Below, in pieces: positions 44,501 through 55,105 of a stretch of DNA of 64,000 nt. The number at the start of each line of letters is the position of its first letter. Within the stretch, counting starts at the first letter, position 1. The position numbers were made by a program, and so were the translations under genes. Under the pieces are notes generated by a model that ran no database searches, was not told the origin of the DNA, and was given only the letters and a program-made list of their open reading frames with translations. The stretch spans positions 1,054,001 to 1,118,000 of the forward strand of contig JALRMH010000006.1 in assembly GCA_026119935.1 (NCBI GenBank), given 5' to 3'. The stretch is from Endothia cerciana. Its lineage: Eukaryota; Ascomycota; Sordariomycetes; Diaporthales; Cryphonectriaceae.

Positions 44501-46039
44501 TATGTATCCGTCACGATAGTCGCCATGGCTAGGACCTCGGGCTCGGTGCTACACCGCCGCGCCGTGGGTGCTCTGATGAACGCACCGCTGCGCTACCTTA
44601 CGAAGACCGACGCAGGGGTAATCGTAAACTACTTCTCCCAAGACATGAACCTCGTCGACACCGTCCTCCCGCCCCTGGTCATGAACACCTTCGCCGTCGG
44701 GTGCTTGCTCCTCGGGCAGGCCGTCGTCATCACGATCGGCACGCCCTCGATCCTGCTCACCTACCCACTCGCAGCCGCAGTGCTGTGCGCCGTCGCCAGG
44801 TACTTCCTGCGCACCTCGCGGCAGCTGCGCCTCCTGGAGCTCGAGAACAGGGCGCCCCTGTACGCGCAGTTTGCTGACGTCGTGCGGGGCATCGCCTCGA
44901 TCCGGGCGCTCGGCTGGCCCGCGGCGTACGCGGCGCAGAACCGCCGGCACCTGGACGACGCGCAGCGGCCGCTGTACCTGCTGCAGGCCATGGGCGTGTG
45001 GCTCGGCCTCGTGATGAAGCTGGCCGTCGCGGGCATCGTGGCCGCGTTCACGGTGCTGGCGACGACGGCGGCGGCGGCGCAGGGCCGCGCCGGGTTTGTC
45101 GGCGCGGGGCTCGTGGCGCTCATGTCGTTTGGCGACTGGCTCGACACCATCGTGCAGTGCTGGGTGCAGCTGGAGACAGGCCTGGGTGCCGTGAAGAGGC
45201 TGAAGGAGTTTGGCGAGCGGGCAGGGGAGGAGGAGCGCGCCGGGGAGGACGGTAGACCCGGTGGGACGTGGCCAGCCAGGGGGGAGATCGTGATCAGGGG
45301 GGTGGACGCTTCGTACGCGGCCGAAGGATATAAGGACGATGCGGGGGACGTGAGTCTGGCGCTGAGAGGGGTGTCGATCAAGCTCTCCGCCGGTGAGAAG
45401 GTCGCGATCGTGGGAAGGACGGGCAGTGGCAAATCCTCGCTTATCCTCCTGCTCTTGCGCCTGCTCGACCCGACTCCCGAGACCGAGAACAACATCACCA
45501 TCGACGGCGTGCCACTCCGTCGTATCCACCGAGCCACACTCCGCCAGAGACTCATCGCCATACCGCAGGATATGGTATTCCTTGCGGCGAACGAGACGTT
45601 TAAGGTCGCCCTGGACCCGTACTCGCGAGCCACCGAGGACGAGTGCCTAGCGGCGCTGGAAGAGGTCGGCCTGCTTGCCACCATCGAGGACGCTGGTGGC
45701 ATCCATACGGAGATTGGCAAGGAGGCGCTGAGTCAGGGCCAGAAGCAGCTTTTCAGCGTGGCCGTTGCTATCCTCCGTGCACGATGCCACGAGAAGGGCG
45801 GCAGTACCGGTGGCGTATTACTGCTCGATGAGGTTACGGCGAATATAGATAGGGAGACTGGGAAGACCGTCATGGGGGTGATCAAGAGAGTTTTCAAGGA
45901 CTACACGGTGGTTGCTGTGACGCATAACCTGGAGTCTGTGGTGAGCTTCGATAGAGTGGTTGTCATGGCCGATGGACGGGTGGTCAAGGAGGGGACTCCT
46001 GAGCTCTTGGCTAAGGAGCAGGAGGCACACGGTCCGTGA
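41596..46039 (+). CDS. ABC transporter, ABCC/MRP-type full transporter (1461 aa, 1 intron)
   Basis: Exons 41596-41907 and 41966-46039 (4386 bases). The first exon supplies the extracellular N-terminus (several N-x-S/T sites) and the first helix of TMD0. Order: TMD0, TMD1, NBD1, TMD2, NBD2, as in MRP/YCF1-type pumps. NBD1 has Walker A GPVASGKST (about residue 647), signature LSGGEKQRVALARAL (about 740) and Walker B TYILDDFTVGLD (about 760), with Asp instead of the catalytic Glu, as is usual in ABCC NBD1. NBD2 has Walker A GRTGSGKSS (about 1252), a divergent signature LSQGQKQLFSVAVAIL, and Walker B VLLLDEVTANID with the Glu present. Such pumps export conjugates or drugs at the plasma membrane or vacuole; the substrate is unknown. 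A TATA box lies about 75 bases upstream. Confidence 0.94.
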
Positions 46040-47035
46040 TGAGCGTGCAGACATGATGAGCTTGATATTCGGGGAGGAGCCGGGACGATGATGGTGTAAA
46101 TCCTGGTGGGCTGGAACAAATAAGATATCAATCAATATCCTCCGTAAAGATTCACTTAGCCTTAGAACTGGAAGTGGTTCTAACCGCGAGTCCTAGTAAG
46201 CTGCGCGGCAATGTCCAACGCCGGTGTCGTCAGAGACACGGTGAGTCCTGATCAAAAGTCAATTGGAGTATCGCTAATCTTCCTCGGCCTTGAGCAAGAT
46301 CGAGGAAATGCCAGCATGAATGAGGTGTGTATAGCTAAATGTAGGAACGGAGAGGGATGAGCCATCTGCAATCAAATCTTCCAACGCCGTTCATGACTTC
46401 GTAAGCCGCACACGCCAAACTAGCAAAATCACTTCGCTGGTCATCCAAACATCAATAACGCCGCCCAATGAAACGTGACAGTCATGGCTCTCTAGTAATA
46501 CAGATCGCGAGTACGCCGGCGCGTCGAGCACCCTGGAGGAGAGGAAGTTAGCAGCCCGAACGAAGACGGGGGACGTCAAGTCGCTCACAATCGCATCTAT
46601 CCTGCGTGCAGCCATCGTTGTGAGTGATACAGTACCCGCCACAGCAGCTGTTGCAAACCCGCTGCGTCCTCTCGACGCAGGAGAGGCACTGTCAGGAAGG
46701 CGTCAGCTTCAAATGTGAGTATACAGCCATATACCGACACGTACGTTGACACCGCATTCCCAGCAACTGCGAACCAGGCGGCACTGGACAGTGACCATGT
46801 CAGCAGGTTTCAAAGCAATCAGTGAAGCTGAAGTAGGGATCTTGCGAGCGAGAGGGGCCCAGCAGCGGTGACCTGCAAGCCAGCGGCAGGCAGGGGGGTA
46901 GAACCTTGCATACAATTTCGTCGACCTCTTTCGTCGACCTCCACAGGATGACAGGTCAGTGCATGAGGGATGATTCTGGACCAGCCCGTGCGAGAAATCG
47001 TCCAGCTAGGAGAACTGCCGCCTTCCCGCATAGCG
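46040..47035. other. Convergent intergenic region, 1.0 kb
   Basis: 3' flanks of the ABC transporter and the F-box-like gene. Only short open frames without domains were seen. Confidence 0.4.
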
Positions 47036-48550
47036 TCATCCTGTATTGGCCTCCGTCGAGCCCGCTGCTGGGATGCTGCGTGCGAGCTCACTGTCTCCGT
47101 CGGCCTCGGGCAACCCGCACACGATACAGAGACCGTCTCGTACCTTGTAGTACAGCCCATCATGGGAGTCCAGCTGCCCCAGGGTGTAGCACCTCTCGCA
47201 CCACCACTTGGAGCAACTCCAGCAGCATCGGTCTCGCAAGCACTCCACGCACCGGGCGATGAAGCGTTTTGGCTGGGTGTCGCTCCTCCGGCCCCCTCGT
47301 GGAGACCCTGCCTCTGCACCGTTTGGACACTTGGCCGCTTTCACAGTGGTGGAATGCACGGGTGGTGGCGCGAGCAAGGGGAAGCGGCACGTGTCGTCGT
47401 CGGCATCCACGCCAGCGGATTCGCCCCAGACGGTCCAGCCTTCAGGTGCAGAGCCACAGCCGGCACAGCCGTCCACAGCATGTGTCGTGGCGGCCCATTT
47501 TGCTGGTCCACCGGGTGCGGGAGGGTAAGCTGGAGCGTTTGCGGCCATGTCAATAGTCCCGTACGCAGGCGAGTTGAGATGCGCGGGGCCCCGACACAGA
47601 ACCGCGTCGAAGGAAATGACCCCTGCACAGGCCAGTATGGTTGAAGCCCATTCCGTTGGGATCGGGCGTGGTGCTTTGACACCTTTCCTCTCGTACCACG
47701 GGCAATGATCGGCGACGTCGTTCAGAGCCGCGGCGAGGGTCTTGTGAGATCGCTGATTCCAGCTAGACTGGATTGACGCTTTCGCGCAAGCTGTCGGTGT
47801 TGTGTCTGCCGGCAGCGAGGGCGGGTCCTTTGCGCCAAAGATGTACAGGCCCCTGAGCCGCGGCGTACCTTCGGGTCGGCTGGGACGAGCCGCCATCTGG
47901 AGGATCGCCCGGAGCCTTGGCTCGTTAAGATTCTTGACCTCGCGCAAGGACAGGATGCGCACAGGGAAGGAAGGGTCGCCAATGATTTCGTGGATGAGCT
48001 CGGCTGTCACGGACAGGCCGTCAAGGACCAGAGTGGAAACATCGCGCAGCAAGTCACGTCGGCGCAGTGCGGCGAAGATACCTCTCAATGGTCCGGCATA
48101 GAAGCTGTTCCCCGTATGACCAGTATCAGCACGCGTCGCTGCGAAAGGGACAGAGCTGTACAAGACATACTCGTCCTCGGTGACGTTCTCGTCCAATTGG
48201 ACATTGCGCCAGGTATTTCCTCCCTGGTCGATGGGATCGAGATCAAACTGCGCGGATCTGACCAGGCTGAGGTCGAGATGGCGCAGCACGCGTGGGGTCT
48301 GGTATACAAGGCCCCGTACTACCTTGGAGGCCGCCGCGAGGTTCAACGTGGCGGAGATGGGCAGGTAGTCAACGGTATGTGAGAGCAAGAGAGGATTCGC
48401 GAGTATGGAGAGGACGGTGGTTGTCTTGATCTCGTCTGGCAGATTAACATGTACGTCACCACCGTACCCGTGGCTGAGGGCCATCGCCATCCGCACGATC
48501 CCGGCGTCGTGGTTGACCAACGGTGTCCAAGAGGTGGTCCAGACGACCAT
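47036..48550 (-). CDS. F-box-like protein with C-terminal Cys-rich zinc-binding region (504 aa)
   Basis: A single exon on the minus strand. The region around residues 35-95 (LPDEIKTTTVLSIL, HTVDYLPISATLNLAAASKVVRGLVYQTPRVLRHLDLS) has the pattern of a fungal F-box followed by leucine-rich segments (VSTLVLDGLSVTAELIHEII, VRILSLREVKNLNEPRLRAIL), as in proteins that recruit substrates to SCF ubiquitin ligases. The C-terminal quarter contains CAGCG and then CVECLRDRCCWSCSKWWCERCYTLG...CIVCG, a Cys-rich block likely to bind two or more zinc ions; this combination recurs in fungal F-box proteins. ATGs at codons 20 and 22 (MAMALSHGYG) are alternative starts. The role as a ubiquitin-ligase adaptor is inference. 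The gene is divergent from the Ufd1 gene. Confidence 0.82.
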   Translation of the reverse strand: MVVWTTSWTPLVNHDAGIVRMAMALSHGYGGDVHVNLPDEIKTTTVLSILANPLLLSHTVDYLPISATLNLAAASKVVRGLVYQTPRVLRHLDLSLVRSAQFDLDPIDQGGNTWRNVQLDENVTEDEYVLYSSVPFAATRADTGHTGNSFYAGPLRGIFAALRRRDLLRDVSTLVLDGLSVTAELIHEIIGDPSFPVRILSLREVKNLNEPRLRAILQMAARPSRPEGTPRLRGLYIFGAKDPPSLPADTTPTACAKASIQSSWNQRSHKTLAAALNDVADHCPWYERKGVKAPRPIPTEWASTILACAGVISFDAVLCRGPAHLNSPAYGTIDMAANAPAYPPAPGGPAKWAATTHAVDGCAGCGSAPEGWTVWGESAGVDADDDTCRFPLLAPPPVHSTTVKAAKCPNGAEAGSPRGGRRSDTQPKRFIARCVECLRDRCCWSCSKWWCERCYTLGQLDSHDGLYYKVRDGLCIVCGLPEADGDSELARSIPAAGSTEANTG

Positions 48551-49921
48551 GGACGGAGGCGAGGATCGGCGTCGAACCAGTGAGCCGCCCGGCAGGAGAG
48601 CTAGGAGAGTGGTGACCCGTCAAGACACGTCACAGATCAAAGAAGAGATAAGGACCATAGAAACTTGGTATCTCGCTGCAAAGCCCGGAGACTCTTGTTC
48701 TGCCAAACACACAAGTAAGCGCGAGACGAGACGGCAGCCAACCCACTAGCGGCCGATGGACGGCGGTGAGCGTAATATGTACTGAAGAGGTAGATGGCCG
48801 TGGAGGTGCGCCTCTCTGACATTTCTCGAACCCCGAACCGACGTACTGTAGTAGTCAGGAAGACCTCGACAGGACCGATGGCAGGGAGGCTAGGATCTTG
48901 CTGCAGGCGAGATGTCACCTTGGTAGGCTCACGACAGCTTGGCCAGGCGCGCGAGACGGCGTCTGGTGTAAGTCTACAGTCCTCCGCGGGGACGGAAACG
49001 ATCCCATAGGGCACACGGCGAGCCCTCTCCTGCTTGGCAGGGCCGTGGCAGTCTGGGTGTGACTTGGCGACCATTTCACCTGGGTGTGGATAGTCCCGTG
49101 TTGGGTGTCGATCACTAGCCAGATCAGACAGGATTCTGTCAAAGATGCGAAACTCTATGCGACGCAGTGGTCTTGGCCGGTCTGACCGCAGGACCCTTTT
49201 CGATATTGAGGGGATGCTGGGCCCCTTGGCAGCGTGGGTCTGCGCGCGCAAAAGCATCTGTCGTCCCTGGGGGGGGGGGGGGGCCATTACCATAGATAGA
49301 TACTACGGGTACCTTCGACGAGGAGCTGCCCCCAGCCTGGCCAGGCGCCAGGGTCTCATAGTGCGGGGAAGCTTTCGCGAGGCCACAGCTCGCTTAACCA
49401 ACGAGCGATGGCTGTTGGGACCCCGTGGGACGCCTGATGACCCGACGCGATGCGATAAGATGTGAGGTGTTCCCGCCGGGATCGGGAGTGATGGGCCGCC
49501 GACCCGCACAGTTCATCGCGACAGCTGGTATGAGCTCCGGCCAGCTGCTCATGCAGGGTAGGCCTTGCCTGCCGGGCATGTCGTTCCCCCCGAGCGTAAT
49601 GCCTGCCGCTGCACCTGCAGGGAGCGATGACGACTTGCCCTGGCCGCCTGCTGGCCGCCGCTTCACATGGAACTTCACAGAACTACCCCTGCGACGAGCT
49701 GACTGAGCATTACAGCTTGGCCACAACCAACCTGAGAAACACTCTGGGTCCCGTTGGAGATGTCATGTTTGCCATGATAATATATCCGTACTAGAAGGCG
49801 ACGTCGCGGGGCTGCCACCTCCCCGAACCCCTCCCTCCCCTCGTCCCCCCGCCATACTCCCACTACGGCCCCGTGGACAGCTTGACTTCTGCTCCTTCAC
49901 ACCTCGACGCACTACTACGCC
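48551..49921. other. Divergent intergenic region with a G15 run
   Basis: 1.4 kb with the promoters of the F-box-like gene (minus) and UFD1 (plus). A run of 15 G lies at 49269-49283. A 218-codon minus-strand open frame (49293-48637) shows no domain and starts inside the G-run, so it is not called. Confidence 0.45.
49269..49283. repeat. Homopolymer G15
   Basis: Fifteen consecutive G in the region between the divergent F-box-like and UFD1 genes. Confidence 0.9.
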
Positions 49922-52237
49922 ATGGCAGACCAACCCATCTCCCTGAGGTGGTCGGCCTCTTACAATGTTGTCCCTTCTTCGGACCGTGCTGCCAGAGGCC
50001 TCGAAGGCGACAAGATCCGCCTACCACAATCAGCCCTCGAGAACCTCCTCTCCGAGTCTGCCAAACAGATGATCAACCTCGGCTCTGCCTACGATCCCTC
50101 AAATCCATACATGCGATCTGCCCGACCCGAATACTCTGACAGCCTAGCCGGCTTCATCGGCCAATTGCCAAATCCCCTCATGTTCCGCCTTGTCAACCCC
50201 GCAAATGGAAATATGGTCTACGCAGGAATACGTGAATTCTCTGCCGAAGAAGGGGACGTTGCATTGAGCCCATACCTCGTCGAGGCTCTGGATATCAAAG
50301 AGGCCGCCCGATTGAACGATGGCCCCACGGCACAGCAGGCTGTCGAATCGACCGAGACGAACGGATCTGCGGCCCAACCACAGATAAGAGCAGAGGCGGC
50401 GGTATTACCAAAGGGCACATATGTGAGGCTACGGCCTCTGGAGGCCGGATATAACCCAGATGACTGGAAGGCGCTCCTGGAACGCCACATGCGCGGCGCA
50501 TTCACCACCTTGACCAAAGACACGGTGTTGTCGGTCCGCGGTGTAAAGGGCGAGACCTTCCAGTTCCTGGTTGACAAATTCGAACCCGAGGGCGACGGTA
50601 TATGCGTCGTGGATACGGACCTACAGGTCGATATCGAGGCGCTGAACGAAGAGCAGGCACGGGAGACAGTGCGACAGATCACGGCCAAGGCGCAACGGGC
50701 GCCGGGAACTGCTGATGGGAGCTCAGCTGGAGGCACCATCGATATATGGAAGCCCGTGCAGGGTCAGGTGCTTGAGGGAGAATATGTTGACTACGAGCTC
50801 GGCTCGTGGGACAAGAGCCGGGACCTGGTGGTAGAGCTGAGCAGCATCCAGGATGGCGACGAGATCGACTTGTTTGTCAGTCCTCGGTCCGCTCGCTCTC
50901 GTGTTCCGCCGCGCGCCTCCGAGCACGTCTTCGGGGAGCTGTCGAGTCCGTCACAAGGGAGCAAGGGTATTGTTCTTTCTGCGCGGAACGCGGAACTAGA
51001 CGGGGCGGATGGCCTGCGTATATCGGTTCACGGATACGCTTCGACAGACGAGATCCCCCCAACAGCACGGCCACGACCTTTCGTATTACGGGCGAGAGCT
51101 GCTCCAGATGATACGGTACCAGGTGCTGCAGGTGCTGCAGGTGATGCGGCAGAACATCCAGCAGACGAAGAACAGTGCAAGAATTGCCTGCAGTGGATAC
51201 CGAAGAGGACCATGATGCTACACGAAAACTTCTGCCTACGGAACAATGTGGTTTGTCGCCACTGCAAGAATGTCTTCCAAAGACGGTCCTTGGAATGGCA
51301 GAACCACTGGCATTGCGAGTTTGGTGACGGCTTCGGCAGCAGTGCTGTGAGCAAAGCCAAACACGACGCGATATTTCACACACCACACGCCTGCCCTAGC
51401 TGCGGGCCCGAGCAGACCTTCCCTTCCCTCCCGCTCCTCGCCCGTCATCGCACAACCGTATGCCCATCCAAACTCATCCTCTGCCAGTTCTGTCACCTCG
51501 AAGTGCCGCAGGAAGGCGACCCGGCCGACCCAGTCTCGGAGGCCGAGACGGCGATCACAGGTCTGACCCCCCACGAGCGGGTAGACGGTACCCGCACCAC
51601 AGACTGCCACCTCTGCGGCAAGATCATCCGGCTTCGTGACATGCCAGCACATATGGCGAATCACGAGCTCGATAAGAAATACCGCGAGGCACCACTGATC
51701 TGCCGCGACAAGCTGTGCGGGCGTACTCTGTATGGTGTTGGGCCGAGGGGACAGGTAGGCGCGGGATTGCGTATGGGTCAGGGTCCCGGTAACGACCTGG
51801 GTCTCTGCTCCATCTGTTTCTCGCCGCTGTACGCCTCGATGCACGACCCCGAAGGGAAAGCCCTACGACGGAGGGTCGAGCGGCGCTACCTCACGCAGCT
51901 GATGTCGGGCTGCGGAAAGAGCTGGTGCGCGAACGAGTGGTGCAAAACGGGGCGGAAGAACATCGGTCTCGAGGCCAGGGCCGTGGGGGGCGGTGCGGCG
52001 GGGCTGATGGCCGAGGTGAGGCCTCTCGTGGCGGACGCGGACGACAAGAGCAGGCCGATGTTCTTCTGCGTTGACGAGGGCGGGCAGAAGCGGCGGATGG
52101 TGGCGGACGTGCTTGCCTCTGAGGGTGTCTGGGAGCTGGAGTGGTGTGTTGCTGCTGCCGAGTCTGAAGGGCCGAACGTGGATAAGGCGAGGGAGTGGCT
52201 GAGGAATTGGGCGCCTGCCAGGGTCGCGACCATGTGA
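49922..52237 (+). CDS. UFD1: Ubiquitin fusion degradation protein Ufd1, long fungal form with zinc fingers (771 aa)
   Basis: A single exon. Ufd1 works with Npl4 as cofactor of the Cdc48/p97 segregase in ubiquitin-dependent and ER-associated degradation. The N-terminal double-psi beta-barrel domain is visible: GDKIRLPQSALENLLS, NPLMFRLVNPANGNMVYAGIREFSAEEGDVALSPYLVEAL, and LPKGTYVRLRPLEAGYNPDDWKALLERHMRGAFTTLTKDTVLSV. The middle holds an acidic/Ala linker. The C-terminal half has Cys/His pairs of TRAF-like fingers (CKNCLQWIPKRTMMLHENFC, CRHCKNVFQRRSLEWQNHWHC, CPSCG, CQFCHLEVP, CHLCGKIIRLRDMPAHMANHE), then CGRTLYG and SGCGKSWCANEWCKTG. This long form is usual in filamentous fungi and much longer than yeast Ufd1. 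The sequence is complete, and the start ATG has a purine-poor but acceptable context. Confidence 0.93.
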   Translation: MADQPISLRWSASYNVVPSSDRAARGLEGDKIRLPQSALENLLSESAKQMINLGSAYDPSNPYMRSARPEYSDSLAGFIGQLPNPLMFRLVNPANGNMVYAGIREFSAEEGDVALSPYLVEALDIKEAARLNDGPTAQQAVESTETNGSAAQPQIRAEAAVLPKGTYVRLRPLEAGYNPDDWKALLERHMRGAFTTLTKDTVLSVRGVKGETFQFLVDKFEPEGDGICVVDTDLQVDIEALNEEQARETVRQITAKAQRAPGTADGSSAGGTIDIWKPVQGQVLEGEYVDYELGSWDKSRDLVVELSSIQDGDEIDLFVSPRSARSRVPPRASEHVFGELSSPSQGSKGIVLSARNAELDGADGLRISVHGYASTDEIPPTARPRPFVLRARAAPDDTVPGAAGAAGDAAEHPADEEQCKNCLQWIPKRTMMLHENFCLRNNVVCRHCKNVFQRRSLEWQNHWHCEFGDGFGSSAVSKAKHDAIFHTPHACPSCGPEQTFPSLPLLARHRTTVCPSKLILCQFCHLEVPQEGDPADPVSEAETAITGLTPHERVDGTRTTDCHLCGKIIRLRDMPAHMANHELDKKYREAPLICRDKLCGRTLYGVGPRGQVGAGLRMGQGPGNDLGLCSICFSPLYASMHDPEGKALRRRVERRYLTQLMSGCGKSWCANEWCKTGRKNIGLEARAVGGGAAGLMAEVRPLVADADDKSRPMFFCVDEGGQKRRMVADVLASEGVWELEWCVAAAESEGPNVDKAREWLRNWAPARVATM

Positions 52238-52680
52238 GGATCTCATGCGCGGGAGGTAGACATAGAGATCGAGATGATACCCGAGAGCGTGTCACAAACC
52301 TGACAGGAATGCAAATTCCCTTGCTCCCATAGATGATCGCATAATCTGGAGCAGTACGACGGAGGCCTAGGCTGTCATCACCACGATAACTTCATTCAAG
52401 TTCGAGCAAGTGACTATCTTTCTTCATGAGGCGCTATGTAATGCGATGACCCGAGCGCACGGTTCTTGTGGGGAAAGCACAGGTCATTGCGGGGGGTTTC
52501 TCCTCTGCACCCGCCGACCAGGATCCTCAGAGAGCCGCAACGACCCTGGACGACAGGGGGTCAAAAAGGCTTCCAGAATACCTTATGCTCCCTTCCCTTG
52601 AAGGACCAGCATCTCCAAAAGATTCTGTGAGCACAGCCAGAGCCAAACAACCCCCGCGGCCTCGCCCCGACACGCACAAG
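52238..52680. other. Intergenic region before ARP6
   Basis: 443 bases. The frame of ARP6 is open upstream to an ATG at 52468, but that extension is not conserved-looking (Pro/Arg/Ser-rich) and is treated as 5' leader. Confidence 0.4.
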
Positions 52681-54081
52681 ATGGCACCCAGGCGCTCCAA
52701 GCCAGCGCCCCCTCCGAGGCCCCCCCGCACCCTCGTCCTCGACAACGGCGCGCACACCATCAAGGCCGGCTTCGTGACCGCCGACTCCATCGACGAGCCG
52801 CGCGTGATCCCCAACTGCATCGCGCGCGACCGTGCCCGGAAGACCTACGTCGCCTCGGACCTGGCCAGGTGCAAGGACTTTGGCGAGGTCTCGTTCCGGC
52901 GGCCGGTCGAGAAGGGCTACATCGTCAGCTGGGAGGCGCAGAAGGAGGTCTGGGACCACGAGTTCTTCGACAGGGACGCGCCGCAGGCCTGCGACCCCGC
53001 CGACACGAGGCTGGTCCTGACCGAGCAGCCCAACGCCCTGCCCGCGCTGCAGGCGAACTGCGACCAGATGGCGTTTGAGGAGTTCGGGTTCGCGAGCTAC
53101 TATAGGGGGATGGGTAACGAGCGGGCCTCCATTCTCCACACGCGAGGAAGACCCGGCCGCTAACCTGGCTCGCCAGCGCCCGCGTTCAATGCGTACGAGG
53201 ACATCCAGACCACGTTCCGCACACCTGGACACGACAGCTCCTCTGCCCGGCTGCCCGTCGAGCTGATGCTCCTGGTCGATTCCGGCTACTCCTTCACCAC
53301 CATCACGCCCATCTTCCAGGGCCGGCCATTGCAGTCCGCCGTCCGCAGGCTCGACGTCGGCGGCAAGCTCCTCACGAACTACCTCACCCGGCTCCTCTCG
53401 CTACGACACTACGACATGCGAAATGACACATACATAGTAAACGAGATCAAGGAGAAGACGTGCTACGTATCACTAGATTTCAAGGGCGACCTGGAGAAGA
53501 CCTGGAAGGGCACGCGCGGCGAGAGAAGGGAGCCATACCTGACGGGGGCGGGGATAGCAAAGGACTACGTCCTCCCGGACTTCCACGCCCGCTCCGAGGG
53601 TATCGTCCGCGACTTCGACGCCACCTCCACCGCCAAGCAGCGCAAGCTCGCGGCGGCCGCCTCGAACGAGGACATCCTGACCCTGCGCAACGAGCGCTTC
53701 GTCATCCCCGAGATCCTCTTCAACCCCACCGACATCGGCATGCAGACGCCCGGCCTCGCCGACCTGATCTACCAGTCCCTGCAGGCCCTGCCCGTGGGGC
53801 TCTGGCCGGGCCTCCTGGCGAACGTCCTGGTGGTCGGCGGCAACACGCAGTTCGACGGGTTCATCCAGCGCCTTCAGCGGGAGATCGTCGCGCGCGTGCC
53901 GGACGAGTGCACCGTCAGGGTCGCCAGGCCCGCCAACTCGATATGTGCCACGTGGCGCGGCGCGGCCAACTTTGCGAGGCACGAGCACGTGGAGAGGCTG
54001 GCGGTCACGAAACAGGAGTATGAGGAGAACGGCGCCGCGTGGGTCGCGAGGAAGTTCGCTGCGGGGCTCGGGGCGGATTGA
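52681..54081 (+). CDS. ARP6: Actin-related protein Arp6, SWR1 complex subunit (445 aa, 1 intron)
   Basis: Exons 52681-53113 and 53177-54081 (1338 bases). Arp6 is a nuclear actin-related protein in the SWR1 chromatin remodeller that deposits H2A.Z. The start at 52681 gives MAPRRSKPAPPPRPPRTLVLDNGAHTIKAG, where LDNGAHTIKAG is the first actin-fold phosphate loop. Other landmarks: RPVEKGYIVSWEAQKEVWDHEFF, LLVDSGYSFTTITPIFQGRPL (second phosphate loop), AVRRLDVGGKLLTNYL, YIVNEIKEKTCYVSLDFKGDL, YVLPDFHARSEGIV, ERFVIPEILFNPTDIGMQTPGL and VLVVGGNTQFDGFIQRL. The KEKTCYVS plus VLPDF pair distinguishes Arp6 from other Arps. The intron (53114-53176) has GTAACG and CCAG with phase 1. Length fits fungal Arp6. 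Confidence 0.94.
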
Positions 54082-55105
54082 GGTCGGAGGGCTCAGCCGG
54101 GATGACGAAGATGACGGGCTCCGGCTGGCTGATGCCGCCAGGGGCCTAATGACCACTCTGATGAACGACCATGCGATTTGAGATACCCCATAGAGCATGA
54201 AACGCTCTATTCTTGTTCACGGTGCGCAGCACATCAAAGCGTGGCTTATGGGCGACATGCCTAGCTTCTTTACCATGGGCAGGGCTGTCTGTGGTCCAAG
54301 GCGGTGTTTGCACCGGCCATACTTACACTGGGCTCCCTTCCCTTGGTGTGTTTAACCAGCCGCCGGGATGTGGAAATTCCAAGCCTGCCCGTCCGCCTCT
54401 TGGCTGATCCACTGCTCCTCAAAACTTAGCATACCGCCCATATCTGCCGTGCGGGCCAGTACCCCTCGTCTGTGCCTTGGAAGCCCGTGCTATACAGCCT
54501 TCGGCTGAAGGTTGTTGCTGGGTCTCTGGAAGGCCAAATAATGAACTCAAAGAAAACACCACGGGCTTGTATCGACTTGGGCTTGTTAGCCAGAACCCCC
54601 CCCCCCCCTTAAACAAAAGAATAAATGAAAACGAAAATGAAGGGAGATATAAAGGCGTTTCTACCCCACTATTACCGGAAGCGGCGTCTAAACTGTTCTT
54701 GTGTATATACATCTATCACTGGTCTTTCGACGGCTCCTGCTTCCATATTTGGCTGACTGTACTCTCTCAGTACTGGAACGCTACCATCTGCTCAAGATAC
54801 CTGAGTAGGAAGTCGTCATCAATTATTCTGGTATTCAATAATGAAGGGTGCGGTGGGCTGGGGGGGGGTTGAGTCCCATTGTTGCCAAACATAGCTATTG
54901 ATGGGATACATAGCTATCATATTGGTGCTCAGAGGTCTTGGAGGTCCCGCGAGACATCTAGCACTTTAAAAACCCCGAGTCCATATTCCGGAAGTCGTTG
55001 CGCGATTATCACCCCGTGTCCTTCTCACTCCTCCCCCGTTCAAGGTCTCAACTGGTCGTTGCTTGTCTGAGAACCCGAAGCTCGAGTGAGCTTCTTGCAC
55101 TCACT
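54082..55105. other. Intergenic region with a C13 run
   Basis: 3' flank of ARP6 and upstream region of the kinase-like locus. Runs of 13 C at 54596-54608 and 9 G at 54860-54868. No gene was supported. Confidence 0.45.
54596..54608. repeat. Homopolymer C13
   Basis: Thirteen consecutive C, intergenic, about 500 bases downstream of ARP6. Confidence 0.9.

Noticed and set aside
48637..49293. 218-codon minus-strand open frame
   Set aside because: Begins in a G15 run, lacks a normal ATG, has no domain, and lies in the shared promoter of two divergent genes.
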